Positions 36,167 through 46,007 of a DNA stretch of 64,000 bases are shown piece by piece (within the stretch, counting starts at the first letter, position 1; each line of letters starts with the position of its first letter). The DNA comes from Burkholderia ambifaria AMMD (GTDB taxonomy: Bacteria > Pseudomonadota > Gammaproteobacteria > Burkholderiales > Burkholderiaceae): positions 2,914,001 to 2,978,000 of the forward strand of contig NC_008390.1 of the NCBI RefSeq assembly GCF_000203915.1, written 5' to 3'. The notes beneath the pieces were generated by a model. It saw only the letters and a program-made list of their open reading frames with translations, did no database searches and was not told the origin of the DNA. The position numbers were made by a program, and so were the translations under genes.

Positions 36167-37090
36167 ATGTCAATGGCCGACCGCGACGGCAAGATCTGGA
36201 TGGACGGCAAGCTGATCGACTGGCGCGATGCCACGATTCACGTCCTGACCCATACGCTGCACTACGGCATGGGCGTCTTCGAAGGCGTGCGCGCGTACCG
36301 GACGGCCGACGGCAGCACCGCGATCTTCCGCCTGCACGAGCACACCAAACGTCTGCTGAATTCGGCGAAGATCTTCCAGATGGACGTGCCGTTCGACCGG
36401 GAAACCCTCGAAGCCGCGCAGCTCGACGTCGTGCGCGAGAACAAGCTCGAGTCGGGCTACCTGCGCCCGATCATCTGGGTCGGCTCGGAAAAGCTCGGCG
36501 TGTCCGCGAAGGGCAACACGATCCACGTCGCGATCGCCGCGTGGCCGTGGGGCGCGTACCTCGGCGAGGAAGGCCTCGCGAAGGGCATCCGCGTGAAGAC
36601 GTCATCATTCACGCGCCACCACGTGAACGTGTCGATGGTGCGCGCGAAGGCGTCGGGCTGGTACGTGAACTCGATCCTCGCGAACCAGGAAGCGACCGCC
36701 GACGGCTACGACGAAGCGCTGCTGCTCGACGTCGACGGCTACGTGTCGGAAGGCTCCGGCGAGAACTTCTTCCTGGTGAACAACGGCAAGCTGTATACGC
36801 CCGACCTGTCGTCGTGCCTCGACGGCATCACGCGCGACACGATCATCACGCTCGCGCGGGACGCAGGCATCCAGGTGATCGAGAAGCGCATCACGCGCGA
36901 CGAGGTCTACACGGCCGACGAAGCGTTCTTCACGGGCACGGCCGCCGAAGTCACGCCGATCCGCGAACTCGACAACCGCACGATCGGCAGCGGCGCGCGC
37001 GGCCCCGTGACGGAAAAGCTCCAGTCGGCGTTTTTCGATATCGTGTCCGGCAAGAACGCGAAGTACGCGCACTGGCTGACGAAGGTCTGA
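36167..37090 (+). CDS. ilvE: Branched-chain amino acid aminotransferase
   Basis: 307 residues from the ATG at 36167, five bases after AGGAG. Fold-type IV PLP enzyme: LHYGMGVFEGVRAY, the Lys-bearing region NSILANQEATADGYDEALLLD and EGSGENFFLV. It performs the last step of leucine, isoleucine and valine synthesis. Divergent from azlCD and followed at 50 bases by the zinc-ribbon gene, the usual Burkholderia order ilvE-zinc finger-waaF. Confidence 0.95.
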   Translation: MSMADRDGKIWMDGKLIDWRDATIHVLTHTLHYGMGVFEGVRAYRTADGSTAIFRLHEHTKRLLNSAKIFQMDVPFDRETLEAAQLDVVRENKLESGYLRPIIWVGSEKLGVSAKGNTIHVAIAAWPWGAYLGEEGLAKGIRVKTSSFTRHHVNVSMVRAKASGWYVNSILANQEATADGYDEALLLDVDGYVSEGSGENFFLVNNGKLYTPDLSSCLDGITRDTIITLARDAGIQVIEKRITRDEVYTADEAFFTGTAAEVTPIRELDNRTIGSGARGPVTEKLQSAFFDIVSGKNAKYAHWLTKV

Positions 37091-37140
37091 GCGCGCCGCG
37101 CGACCGACCGCCCCACCACAGAGTGATAAGAGAAAGTCTC

Positions 37141-37335
37141 ATGAGTGAAATCAAGGAAATGCCGCTGGTCGAACTGACGGCCAAGGATCTCCCCGCCTAC
37201 TGCCCGAACCCGGCCATGGCGCGCTGGAGCGCGCACCCGCGCGTGTTCATCGACGTCTCGCACGGCGAGGCGCGCTGCCCGTACTGCGGCACGCGCTACA
37301 AGCTGCGCGACGGCGAGGTGGTCAAGGGCCATTGA
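37141..37335 (+). CDS. Small zinc-finger protein (NDUFS6-like zinc ribbon)
   Basis: 64 residues. Shows C-x24 or so-C-P-Y-C pattern: one Cys in AYCPNP, then His in HPRVFIDV/SHGEA and CPYCGTRYKL, which is the zf-CHCC layout of mitochondrial complex I subunit NDUFS6 and its bacterial relatives. Bacterial role unknown. AGAGAAAG precedes the ATG. Probably cotranscribed with ilvE and ended by the following hairpin. Confidence 0.88.
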   Translation: MSEIKEMPLVELTAKDLPAYCPNPAMARWSAHPRVFIDVSHGEARCPYCGTRYKLRDGEVVKGH

Positions 37336-37368
37336 GCCCGACCGGGCCCGCGGGCCCGCCGCACGCGA

Positions 37369-37405
37369 GGCGGCGCAGCCGGAACTCCGGCGCGCCGCCC
37401 TTTTC
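37369..37405 (+). terminator. Terminator after the zinc-ribbon gene
   Basis: Outer stem GGCGGCGC (37369-37376) with GCGCCGCC (37392-37399), inner CCGG pairs, then CTTTTCCTGTT. Confidence 0.6.
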
Positions 37406-37471
37406 CTGTTCTGACAACCCGAACGCGGTGCATGCGCGCCGTGCTTCATTACGACATCGGAAGTCGACCTG

Positions 37472-38509
37472 ATGCGTCGAGCGCTGGTTATCGCACCGAA
37501 TTGGATCGGTGACGCATTGATGGCGCAGCCGCTTTTTGCGCTGCTGAAAAAAATCCATCCCCGCATCGTGATCGATGCCGTCGCACCCACCTGGGTCGCG
37601 CCGGTGCTCGAGCGGATGCCCGAGATCCACGATGTCTACGCGACCGACCTCGCGCACGGCAAGCTGCAGCTGCTGCGCCGCTGGCAGCTCGCGAGCGACC
37701 TGCGCGACGTCGGCTACGACGCGGCGTACGTGCTGCCGAATTCGCTGAAATCCGCGGTGATTCCGTGGCTCGCGAACATTCCGCTGCGGATTGGCTACAC
37801 GGGCGAGCACCGCTACGGGCTGCTCAACGTGCGGCACGCGAACCCCGACAAATCGGCCGAGCGGCCGCCGATGACGACCCACTACGCGGCGCTCGCGTAT
37901 GCGCCGGGCGCGAAGCTGCCCGAGTCGATGAAGATGCTGCCGCCGCCGCGCCTCGACGCCGACCTGAACGAGACGGCGCGCGTCTCCGCGCGTTTCAATC
38001 TCGATACACGCAAGCCGCTCGTCGTGTTCTGCCCCGGCGCGGAATACGGCCCGGCCAAGCGCTGGCCACCCGAGCACTTCGCGACGCTCGCGACGATCGT
38101 CCATCAGTCTTTCCCGTATACGCAGATCGTCGCGCTCGGCTCGCAGAAGGACGCCGCCGCCGCGCAGGCGATCGCCGACCACGCGCCGAACGTGCGCAAC
38201 CTGTGCGGGCAGACGTCGTTGTCCGAGGCGTGCGCGCTGATCGCGCGCGCGAACGCGGTCGTGACCAACGATTCCGGGCTGATGCACGTCGCCGCCGCGC
38301 TGCGGCGGCCGCTCGTCGCGTTGTACGGATCGACTGATCCGCGCCACACCCCTCCGCTGTCGGACCTGGCGAAGGTACAATGGCTTCATCTCGAATGCAG
38401 TCCCTGCTTCGAACGCGAGTGCCCGCTCGGCCATCTGAAATGCCTGCGCGAACTCGGTCCCGAGCAGGTATTCGGCGATTTGCGCGGCATGCTCGTCGGG
38501 CAGCGCTGA
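37472..38509 (+). CDS. waaF: Lipopolysaccharide heptosyltransferase II
   Basis: 345 residues, GT9 family. Opens RRALVIAPNWIGDALMAQPLF, typical of WaaF. The C-terminal nucleotide-sugar site shows FCPGAEYGPAKRWPPEHFA and VTNDSGLMHVAAALRRPLVALYGS (read as VTNDSGLMHVAAALRR then PLVALYGS). It adds the second L-glycero-D-manno-heptose to the LPS inner core on the cytoplasmic face. The ribosome site is weak. It has its own transcription context after the hairpin at 37369. Confidence 0.93.
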   Translation: MRRALVIAPNWIGDALMAQPLFALLKKIHPRIVIDAVAPTWVAPVLERMPEIHDVYATDLAHGKLQLLRRWQLASDLRDVGYDAAYVLPNSLKSAVIPWLANIPLRIGYTGEHRYGLLNVRHANPDKSAERPPMTTHYAALAYAPGAKLPESMKMLPPPRLDADLNETARVSARFNLDTRKPLVVFCPGAEYGPAKRWPPEHFATLATIVHQSFPYTQIVALGSQKDAAAAQAIADHAPNVRNLCGQTSLSEACALIARANAVVTNDSGLMHVAAALRRPLVALYGSTDPRHTPPLSDLAKVQWLHLECSPCFERECPLGHLKCLRELGPEQVFGDLRGMLVGQR

Positions 38510-38624
38510 CCCTGACCGGCAGCGTCGCACGACGCGCCGGGCAATCCGATTCACCGGTGCAAGGCGGCCCCACCCGGGCCGCCGTGCTGAATACGGCGCG
38601 CGACGCGCGCGAGAGATAACCCCG

Positions 38625-39071
38625 ATGCCACGTTTTGCCCGCCTGTTCGAAGCCGCTGCCGATACGCTGAACGCCTACTACCAGGCCGTCGCCGATGCCA
38701 ATCTCGACGCGCTGCTGGGGTTGTGGATCGACGAGGACTTCGCCAGCTGCGTCTGGGCCGACGGCGAGCATCTGCACGGCCTCGACCAGATCCGCAGCGG
38801 GCTGGCCAACCGGCTCGCGACGCGCCCGGTCACGATCGAACCGCTCGACATCCGTGTTTACGACAGTCTCGGCACCGTCGTCTATACGATCGCCGAAGCG
38901 CATCAGCAGGCCGACCTGACGGCCGAACCCGACATGGTTTTCGCGACGTACGTGATGATCCACGAACGCGGCGAGTGGCGCATCGCGCATATCCACGCGA
39001 GCCCGATTCCTGAACAGGCGGCCGGACAATTCGCCGCGAAGATCCGTCACGGGCAGGGTCCGCTGCACTGA
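38625..39071 (+). CDS. NTF2-like (SnoaL/DUF4440-type) protein
   Basis: 148 residues. The cone-shaped NTF2 fold is suggested by FEAAADTLNAYYQAVADANLDALLGLW, then ASCVWADGEHLHGLDQIRSGL and the C-terminal strand pair ATYVMIHERGEWRIAHIHASP. Members act as small enzymes or binding proteins; nothing decides which. Between waaF and a hydrolase gene, same strand, 33 bases before the latter. Confidence 0.8.
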   Translation: MPRFARLFEAAADTLNAYYQAVADANLDALLGLWIDEDFASCVWADGEHLHGLDQIRSGLANRLATRPVTIEPLDIRVYDSLGTVVYTIAEAHQQADLTAEPDMVFATYVMIHERGEWRIAHIHASPIPEQAAGQFAAKIRHGQGPLH

Positions 39072-39104
39072 CGAACAACGAAGCAACGCATTAGCGGGGC
39101 GATC

Positions 39105-40142
39105 ATGAGTACGGCTTCTCCGCCCACCTCGCCGCTGACCGGGGCCCCGGCCCCCGACGACGATTCATTGCGCTATCGCGCACCGCGCTGGCTGCCGAAC
39201 AGCCATGTGCAAACCATCGTGCCCGCGCTGTTCGCACGGCGTCCGGCTGTCGCCTACCGACGAGAGCGATGGGAAACCCCTGACCACGACTTCATCGATC
39301 TCGACTGGGTCGCGCACCTCGACAGTGCCGCGCCGCCGCCCGACGCACCGCTGTTCGTGCTGTTCCACGGCCTCGAAGGCAGTTCCGGCTCGCACTACGC
39401 GCTGGCGATGATGGCCGCCGCGCGCGCGAAGGGCTGGCACGCGGTCGTCCCGCACTTTCGCAGCTGCAGCGGCGAGTTGAACCGCCAGCCGCGCTTCTAC
39501 CATCTCGCCGACAGCGCCGAAGTCGACTGGATCCTGCAGCGGCTCGCCGCGCAGCATCGCGGGCCGATCGTCGCGGCCGGCGTGTCGCTCGGCGGCAACG
39601 TGCTGCTGCGCTGGCTCGGCGAGCACCGCAGCGACACGTCGATCGTGCACGCGGCCGCCGCGATCTCGACGCCGATCGACGTGCATGCGGGCGGCCGCGC
39701 GCTGTCGCAGGGCTTCGCGATGGTCTATACGCGCAGCTTCCTGAAGACGCTCAAGCGCAAGGCGCTCGCGAAGCTCGACCAGTATCCGGGCCTGTTCGAC
39801 CGCGACGCGATGCTGCGCGCCGTGACGATGCGCGACTTCGACGAGGTCGTGACCGCGCCGCTGCACGGCTTCGCCGACGCCGACGACTACTGGACCCAGG
39901 CCACCACGCGCCCGCTGTTGCCGGCCATCGACGTGCCCACGCTGATCCTCAACGCCCGCAACGATCCGTTCCTGCCGGAATCCGCGCTGCCGAGCGCCGC
40001 CGACGTGTCGCCGGCCGTCGAGCTCGACCAGCCCATGGACGGCGGCCATGCGGGATTCATGACCGGACCGTTCCCCGGCCGCCTCGACTGGCTGTCGGCG
40101 CGGGTGTTCGGCTATTGCTCGAAATTCGTCGATCATGGATGA
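39105..40142 (+). CDS. Alpha/beta-hydrolase of the YheT family
   Basis: 345 residues. The YheT signature RYRAPRWLPNSHVQTIVPALF is near residue 26. HGLEGSSGSHY supplies the oxyanion region and AAGVSLGGNVLLRWLGE the nucleophile Ser. Asp in LNARNDPFLP and His in DGGHAGF complete the triad. The family is esterase-like with unknown physiological substrate. Its stop overlaps the next gene by 8 bases. Confidence 0.9.
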   Translation: MSTASPPTSPLTGAPAPDDDSLRYRAPRWLPNSHVQTIVPALFARRPAVAYRRERWETPDHDFIDLDWVAHLDSAAPPPDAPLFVLFHGLEGSSGSHYALAMMAAARAKGWHAVVPHFRSCSGELNRQPRFYHLADSAEVDWILQRLAAQHRGPIVAAGVSLGGNVLLRWLGEHRSDTSIVHAAAAISTPIDVHAGGRALSQGFAMVYTRSFLKTLKRKALAKLDQYPGLFDRDAMLRAVTMRDFDEVVTAPLHGFADADDYWTQATTRPLLPAIDVPTLILNARNDPFLPESALPSAADVSPAVELDQPMDGGHAGFMTGPFPGRLDWLSARVFGYCSKFVDHG

Positions 40143-40752
40143 CATCGTCAGGCAGGCTCTCGCCAAGTGGCCGAACGTACCCGACTGCACCGGTTGGCTG
40201 CTGCTCGACCGGCGCGGCGAGTGGCGGCTGCGCGACGACGCCGCGCAGGCCGCCGGAGAGCTCGGCTCGCCGATTCGGCATGCGGCGCTCAACGCGTTCA
40301 TCGGACGCAACTACGAATGCGACGCGCACGGCCAGTGGTTCTTCCAGAACGGGCCGCAGCGCGTGTACGTCGAACTCGCGTACACGCCGTGGGTCGTGCG
40401 CCTGGCCGAACGCGACGGGCAGCTCACGCTGGCCGACCAGACCGGCGCGCCGTTCGAGCCCGACGCCGCATGGCTCGACGATGCGGGCGGCGTGCTGTTC
40501 CGCGCGGCGGGCACGCCGCCGCGCATCGCGGCGCTGCACGACCACGACCTCGGCCTGTTCGCCGATCATGCGGACTTCGACGCGATGCCGCCCATGCTGC
40601 GCTGGCGTGATGGGCGCACGCTGGCGCTCGGCAACCTGGCGTGTGCCGATGTGCCGGCAACGTTCGGCTTCGTCGCGAGCCCCGCGCAGCGGGCGCGGTG
40701 CGACGCGCCGGATGGTGGCAACGGCAACAGCAACGACGGCGCCGCAAGCTGA
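40135..40752 (+). CDS. Conserved hypothetical protein of beta-proteobacteria
   Basis: 205 residues. I recognise the style (CTGWLLLDRRGEWRLRDD, then NAFIGRNYECDAHGQWFFQ and GPQRVYVELAYTPWVVRL) as a conserved beta-proteobacterial family found behind yheT, but I cannot name it. No signal peptide or membrane helix. The C-terminal 20 residues are a Gly/Asn/Ser tail. Overlaps yheT by 8 bases, so they are probably translated together. Confidence 0.8.
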   Translation: MDDIVRQALAKWPNVPDCTGWLLLDRRGEWRLRDDAAQAAGELGSPIRHAALNAFIGRNYECDAHGQWFFQNGPQRVYVELAYTPWVVRLAERDGQLTLADQTGAPFEPDAAWLDDAGGVLFRAAGTPPRIAALHDHDLGLFADHADFDAMPPMLRWRDGRTLALGNLACADVPATFGFVASPAQRARCDAPDGGNGNSNDGAAS

Positions 40753-40782
40753 AGCGCCGCCGCCCTGCCCACCTGACTGCCG

Positions 40783-42477
40783 TTATCCGCGGCCGTTCTT
40801 CTCGTCCTCGCGCTCTTCCTTGTAGCGCGCCTCGAATTCCAGCAGCCGCGCGCCGATGATCGACTGGTCGTAGAACGACACGTCCTTCGCGTCGCGCGCC
40901 TCCTTCAGCTGGCGAATCGCCGACGGCCACGCGCCGTCGAGCGCCAGCTTCTCCGCGAGCGCGCGGCGCCGCGCGAGCACGTCGCCCTTGCCGTCGCTCG
41001 CCTTCGCGAGGTAGTCCCACCAGTCCGGCTGCTCCGGGTCCGCTTTCGCCTGCTGGCGTGCGAGCGTCTGCGCTTCGTCGAAGCGGCGCGCGGCGATCAG
41101 CGCCTGCAGGTGCGCGACGATCGCCGCGTGCGACGCCGGCCAGCGCCGCTGCGCGAGCGCCGCGAGCCGCACCGCGTCGTCGGTCCGGCCCGCGCGGCGG
41201 GCGAGGTCGGCAGCGAGCACGTCGAGGCTCGGCGAACTCGTCTGCGGATCGTCCGCGCGCCGCTCTCGCGCGTCGAAGGCGGCACGGGCCGACGCCAGCG
41301 CCTTGTCGGCCGCGTCGTACTGGCCGAGCAACGTGTTCGCGAGCGCGATTCCGTACTCGTTCGCCGCGACGTTCGGCGCCGTGCGATCGTCGATCTCGAG
41401 CTGCATCCGGCGCGCCTCGGCCGCGATGTCGTTCGGCGCACGGTTCTGCAGGATGCGCAGCCGCGCGCGCACGAAGCCGTATTCGGCCGACTGGCGCGGT
41501 TGCCGGTACGGCGCGCGGCGCGCGCGATCCTCCATGTCGGCGATCCGTTCGCCCGTCAGCGGGTGCGTGCGCGCATAGGCCGGCACGCCCGCGTCGCCCA
41601 TCGACGCGCGCTCGAGCCGCTCGAAGAAGCCCGGCATCCCGTACGGGTCGTAGCCGGCGCCCGCGAGCAGTTGGAAACCGACGCGATCGGCCTCGCGCTC
41701 GGCCGACCGGGAGAAGCGCAGCTGGTTGTCGACCGCAAACGCCTGCCCGCCCATCGCGATCGCGCTGCCGAGATCGCCGCTGCGCGCGAGCACGCCCGCC
41801 AGCACCCCGAGCAGCATCGTCGCGAGCGCGGTGTAGCCGGTCTTCTCGTTCGCGCCGATCATCCGCGCGATGTGCCGCTGCAGCACGTGGCCCATCTCGT
41901 GGCCGACCACCGATGCGAGTTCGGATTCCGTTTGCGTCGTGACGACCAGCCCGCTATTGATCCCGATGAAACCGCCCGGCATCGAGAATGCGTTGATCTG
42001 CGGATCGCGCACCGGGAACAGCTCGAAGTCCGGCGTGTAGCCGCCGATGTAGCGCGCCGCGGCGGCAGCCGCGAGCCGCTTCGCGATCGCGTTCAGGTAG
42101 TCGCGCGCGAGCCAGTCGTCGAGGTAGTCCGGGTCGCGCCGCACCTCGCGCATCACGCGCTCGCCGAGACGGCGCTCGGCCTGCGGCGTGAGCGAACCGC
42201 CGGAGCCGTCGCCGAGGTCGGGGAGTTCCAGCGCGCGCAGCGGTGCGCGCAGGCTCGCGACCGGCGCGGACGCGCCGTCGCCGCCGGAGAACCGGCTTTC
42301 CGCGCCGCCGTAGGTGCCGAATACGCCGGTCGCGATGCCGGACGGCACCGTGGAAATCGACGGCGAAGCGCCGGCCGCCGGCTCGAGCGGCAGCGCGGAC
42401 AGGCGCTGTGCATGGCCGCTCGGCGGCAGCACGAGCGCCGTCGACAGCAACACGGCAAGCAACTGTTTGACACGCAT
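40783..42477 (-). CDS. M48 family metalloprotease with TPR repeats (BepA-like)
   Basis: 564 residues with a signal peptide ending near GHAQ. The peptidase M48 domain has the zinc motif HEMGH in LASVVGHEMGHVLQRHIARM and the downstream Glu in SAEREADRVGFQLL. From about residue 330 the chain is helical with TPR-like repeats, as in E. coli BepA/YfgC, a periplasmic protease-chaperone for outer-membrane proteins such as LptD. An extra Gly/Ser-rich segment of ~60 residues lies between signal peptide and catalytic domain. Divergent from moaC. Confidence 0.9.
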   Translation of the reverse strand: MRVKQLLAVLLSTALVLPPSGHAQRLSALPLEPAAGASPSISTVPSGIATGVFGTYGGAESRFSGGDGASAPVASLRAPLRALELPDLGDGSGGSLTPQAERRLGERVMREVRRDPDYLDDWLARDYLNAIAKRLAAAAAARYIGGYTPDFELFPVRDPQINAFSMPGGFIGINSGLVVTTQTESELASVVGHEMGHVLQRHIARMIGANEKTGYTALATMLLGVLAGVLARSGDLGSAIAMGGQAFAVDNQLRFSRSAEREADRVGFQLLAGAGYDPYGMPGFFERLERASMGDAGVPAYARTHPLTGERIADMEDRARRAPYRQPRQSAEYGFVRARLRILQNRAPNDIAAEARRMQLEIDDRTAPNVAANEYGIALANTLLGQYDAADKALASARAAFDARERRADDPQTSSPSLDVLAADLARRAGRTDDAVRLAALAQRRWPASHAAIVAHLQALIAARRFDEAQTLARQQAKADPEQPDWWDYLAKASDGKGDVLARRRALAEKLALDGAWPSAIRQLKEARDAKDVSFYDQSIIGARLLEFEARYKEEREDEKNGRG

Positions 42478-42717
42478 GGCAGGATGAAAGCGACGCGTCC
42501 CGCGCGCCGGGCGCGCATCGCGGCGTTTGGTCTGAAGATCCCGGCCATTGTACCGGCGGGATCGCGACTGTTCGCTGCGGCGGATGCGCCGTCTGCACGC
42601 CCGGCGTCGCGCAGGCCGCTGCTATGATAGGCGCCCGTTGAAACGTTGCAGATGGTTGCGGCACGGTGCCCGACGCGGTGAATCGACCGGCCGCGACACA
42701 AGAGATCGGAGCAGGAC

Positions 42718-43206
42718 ATGTCAGGACTTACCCATTTCGACGCCGCCGGCCACGCGCACATGGTCGACGTCGGCGGCAAGCAGGAAACGCAACGCATCGC
42801 GATCGCGCGCGGCACGATCCGGATGCTGCCGGCGACGTTCGCGCTGATCCGCGACGGCAAGGCGAAGAAAGGCGACGTGCTCGGCGTCGCGCGCATCGCC
42901 GCGATCCAGGGCGCCAAGCGCACCGCCGACCTCATTCCGCTGTGTCATCCGCTCGCGCTGACGCGCGTGGCCGTCGACTTCGAACTCGACGACGCGCTGC
43001 CGGGCGTGCACTGCGTCGCGCAGGTCGAGACGTTCGGGCGCACCGGTGTCGAGATGGAAGCGCTGACCGCCGTGCAGGTCGGGCTGCTGACCGTGTACGA
43101 CATGTGCAAGGCGGTCGATCGGGGGATGGTGATCACCGAGGTGAGCGTGAGAGAAAAGCGTGGCGGGAAGTCGGGGGACTGGAAGGCCGAGGACACCGCC
43201 GGCTGA
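42718..43206 (+). CDS. moaC: Cyclic pyranopterin monophosphate synthase MoaC
   Basis: 162 residues. Motifs [30 protein letters not shown], the catalytic Lys-bearing [12 protein letters not shown] and [13 protein letters not shown] are diagnostic. It makes cyclic pyranopterin monophosphate in molybdenum cofactor synthesis. No other mo genes are adjacent. GGAG lies 8-10 bases before the ATG. The last chromosomal core gene before the vgrG cassette. Confidence 0.95.
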   Translation: MSGLTHFDAAGHAHMVDVGGKQETQRIAIARGTIRMLPATFALIRDGKAKKGDVLGVARIAAIQGAKRTADLIPLCHPLALTRVAVDFELDDALPGVHCVAQVETFGRTGVEMEALTAVQVGLLTVYDMCKAVDRGMVITEVSVREKRGGKSGDWKAEDTAG

Positions 43207-43319
43207 CGGTCGGCACCTACCGGCCGGTAAATTCGGGATAGCGCACGTTTATCTCATACAATTACCGGATTCCGCACGGGAGAGCGTGCGACCCAGCACA
43301 AAAAAAGCGAGCACGGGTG

Positions 43320-46007
43320 ATGAATTCGCAAATGTTAAGAAGCGCATTGCTGGCCGGACCGGTTCAGCACGAGCGCCTTGTCAAACTGGATACGCCGCTG
43401 GGCCCCAACGTGCTGCTGCCGCATCGCGTCATCGGCCGATCACGGCTCGGGCGTCACTTCGAGTTCACGGTCGATACCGTGTCGGTATCCGACAACCTCG
43501 AGCTCAAGAAGCTGATCGCGCAGCCCGTCACGCTGTGGATCCTGCAGGCCGACCAGTCTTATGCGCCTCACCACGGCTACGTGCATTGCGCCCGCAGGCT
43601 CGGCTCGGACAGCGGCGTCACGCACTACCAGATCGTCTTCGCTTCGTTCCTGCACTTCCTGAAGTTCCGCCGCGACCAGCGAATCTGGCAGGACCAGTCC
43701 GCGGACGACATCATTGCCGACGTGCTGAACCAGCATCCGCAGGCCAAGGGTCGCTTCACCTTCAAGCTCCACCAGCCGCTGCCGCTCCGCTCGTTCTGCA
43801 TGCAGTACGAGGATGACTGGAATTTCGTGCATCGCCTGATGGAATCCGAAGGCCTGTATGGCTTCTGGGAACAGGACCAGGACGGCAAGTCGCACCGGCT
43901 CGTCGTCGTCGACCGCGTCGACGCATTGCCCGCGCTATCGCCGCGAACGGTGCGCTTTCATCATGCGGGCACGGGTGACGAGGCCGACACGTTCGTCCAG
44001 TTCTCCGGCACGCGCACGCTGCGAAGCGTCGCCCGCGCGACACGCACGTTCGACTATAAGCAGCCGCCGAGCGCGGCCAATCCGAAGGCGACCCATACGC
44101 CGACGATCGCCAATCAGGGCGACCTGCCGCCGCAGCTCGAGGTCTACGAATACACCGGTGCGTACACGTATCCCGAACAGTCCCGCGGTGACCATCTGTC
44201 GAAGATATGGATGGAGGAACAGGAGTCGCGCGCGAAACGCTTTCATGGCGTCGGCGGCGTGCGGCGCATGGATGCCGGGCGGACCTTCGAGCTGGCGGAT
44301 CACGCCGAACACGACAAGGACGATGCCGGGCAGCGCGAATTCGCCGTGATCGAGACGGCGTGGGTCATCGTCAACAACCTGCCCGTTGCGGACGAACAGG
44401 CGGTTTTCCCGCACAGCCTGCAAGCCGAGGTCGGCAGCATCGTGTTGGCAACCAATACGGGCCAGTCGCGCGTGCGTCATCCCGACGGCAGCGAAGGCTT
44501 CTTTCAGATCCGCGTCGAAGCCCAGCGCACGACCGTACCGTTCCGCAGCCCGCTCGAGCATGCGAAACCCGCGATGCATTTGCAAACGGCGATCGTCGTC
44601 GCGCCGCAGGGCGAAGAAGTCCATACCGACGCACTCAACCGGGTCAAGGTTCGCTTCCATTGGGACCGCCTGAACGACGGCGACGAAAAGGCGTCGTGCT
44701 GGCTGCGTGCCACCGCGTCGGATTCGGGCAATGGTTATGGGGCCGTTCACCCGCACCGCAGCGGCGAGGAGGTGCTGGTCGATTTCCTCGGCGGCGACTG
44801 CGATCGCCCGATCATCGTCGGCAAGGTCTACAACGGCGCGACCAGTCCGCAATGGCACAGCAACGGCATTCTGTCCGGATACCGGTCGAAAGAATACGCG
44901 GGCGCCGGCTACAACCAGCTCGTGCTCGACGACGCGACCTCGCAGAACCGCGTGCACCTGTACAGCAGCCAGACCAACGCGCACCTGCATCTCGGCTACC
45001 TGATCGACCACACGGGCAACAACCGCGGCAGCTATCTCGGCAGTGGTTTCGACCTGCGCTCCGACGCATACGGCGCCGTGCGCGCGAACCGCGGCCTGTA
45101 CGTCACGACGCATCCGAAACAGCCGGCGAGCCAGCCGCTCGACGTCGGCGAGACACAGCAGCAGCTCGTTCGCGCCGAAGGCCTGCTGGAGGCCATGTCG
45201 GATGTCAGCGCCCAGCATCAGGCCGAGTCGCTCGACCCCGGCCACTCGGCGCTGAAGCAGTTCACCGACGCAACGCAGAGCAGCGCGAGCGGCAGCGCGT
45301 CGGGCGGCCGGACCGCCGCCGGCGGAACCGGTAGCGCCAATGCGTTCAAGGAGCCCGTGATGCTGTTCGGCAGCCCGGCCGGTATCGGGATGTCGACACA
45401 ACAGTCCGTGCAGCTTGCCGCGGACCAGCACGTCAACCTCGTCAGCGGGCAAAGCACGCACGTGGCCGCCGGAAAGTCGCTGATCGCGAGCGTCCTCGAC
45501 CGGATCAGCCTGTTCGCGCAGAACTCCGGGATCAAGCTGTTCGCCGGCAAGGGCAAGGTCGAAGTGCAGGCGCACGCGGACAACATCGAACTGACCGCCC
45601 AGAAGGCGCTGAAGCTGATGGCGGTCACCGAGTCGATCGAAGGCGCCGCGGCGAAGGAAATCCTGCTGACTTCCGGCGGCGCGTACATCCGCATCGCGAA
45701 CGGCAACATCGAAGTGCACGCACCCGGCAAGATCGACATCAAGGGTGCGCAGCACGTGTTCAGCGGCCCCACGCACCTGTCGCAAACGATGCCGACCCTG
45801 CCGAACTCGACCGGCAACTACGATCAGGCGTTCATCGCGCACTGGGCCGGCACCGACATTCCGGTAGCGAACACGCGATACCAGATGTTCTCGAACGGCA
45901 AGCTGCTCTCGGAAGGCGTCACCAATGCGGCAGGTGAGACGGGGCTCACGCAGAGCCACGTGCCGCACGACGTCGTCGTCAAGTTTCTAGGGAAATCGAA
46001 TGGCTGA
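43320..46007 (+). CDS. vgrG: Type VI secretion spike protein VgrG with C-terminal transthyretin-like extension
   Basis: 895 residues from the ATG at 43320 (a GTG at 43317 is the alternative; no strong ribosome site). Order: gp27-like base (1-~380, with FHHAGTGDEADTF and the SEGLYGFWEQ region), gp5 OB fold (~400-560: VKVRFHWDRLNDGDEKASCWLR, GEEVLVDFLGGDCDRPIIVGKVYN split as GEEVLVDFLGGDCDRP and IIVGKVYN), a Ser/Gly linker, the repeat-rich beta-needle of DUF2345 (~640-800) and a final ~55 residues VANTRYQMFSNGKLLSEGVTN onward, resembling the transthyretin-like domains that load effectors. No other T6SS structural gene is near, so it is an orphan that must use a remote T6SS. The following gene overlaps by 8 bases. 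Confidence 0.94.
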   Translation: MNSQMLRSALLAGPVQHERLVKLDTPLGPNVLLPHRVIGRSRLGRHFEFTVDTVSVSDNLELKKLIAQPVTLWILQADQSYAPHHGYVHCARRLGSDSGVTHYQIVFASFLHFLKFRRDQRIWQDQSADDIIADVLNQHPQAKGRFTFKLHQPLPLRSFCMQYEDDWNFVHRLMESEGLYGFWEQDQDGKSHRLVVVDRVDALPALSPRTVRFHHAGTGDEADTFVQFSGTRTLRSVARATRTFDYKQPPSAANPKATHTPTIANQGDLPPQLEVYEYTGAYTYPEQSRGDHLSKIWMEEQESRAKRFHGVGGVRRMDAGRTFELADHAEHDKDDAGQREFAVIETAWVIVNNLPVADEQAVFPHSLQAEVGSIVLATNTGQSRVRHPDGSEGFFQIRVEAQRTTVPFRSPLEHAKPAMHLQTAIVVAPQGEEVHTDALNRVKVRFHWDRLNDGDEKASCWLRATASDSGNGYGAVHPHRSGEEVLVDFLGGDCDRPIIVGKVYNGATSPQWHSNGILSGYRSKEYAGAGYNQLVLDDATSQNRVHLYSSQTNAHLHLGYLIDHTGNNRGSYLGSGFDLRSDAYGAVRANRGLYVTTHPKQPASQPLDVGETQQQLVRAEGLLEAMSDVSAQHQAESLDPGHSALKQFTDATQSSASGSASGGRTAAGGTGSANAFKEPVMLFGSPAGIGMSTQQSVQLAADQHVNLVSGQSTHVAAGKSLIASVLDRISLFAQNSGIKLFAGKGKVEVQAHADNIELTAQKALKLMAVTESIEGAAAKEILLTSGGAYIRIANGNIEVHAPGKIDIKGAQHVFSGPTHLSQTMPTLPNSTGNYDQAFIAHWAGTDIPVANTRYQMFSNGKLLSEGVTNAAGETGLTQSHVPHDVVVKFLGKSNG

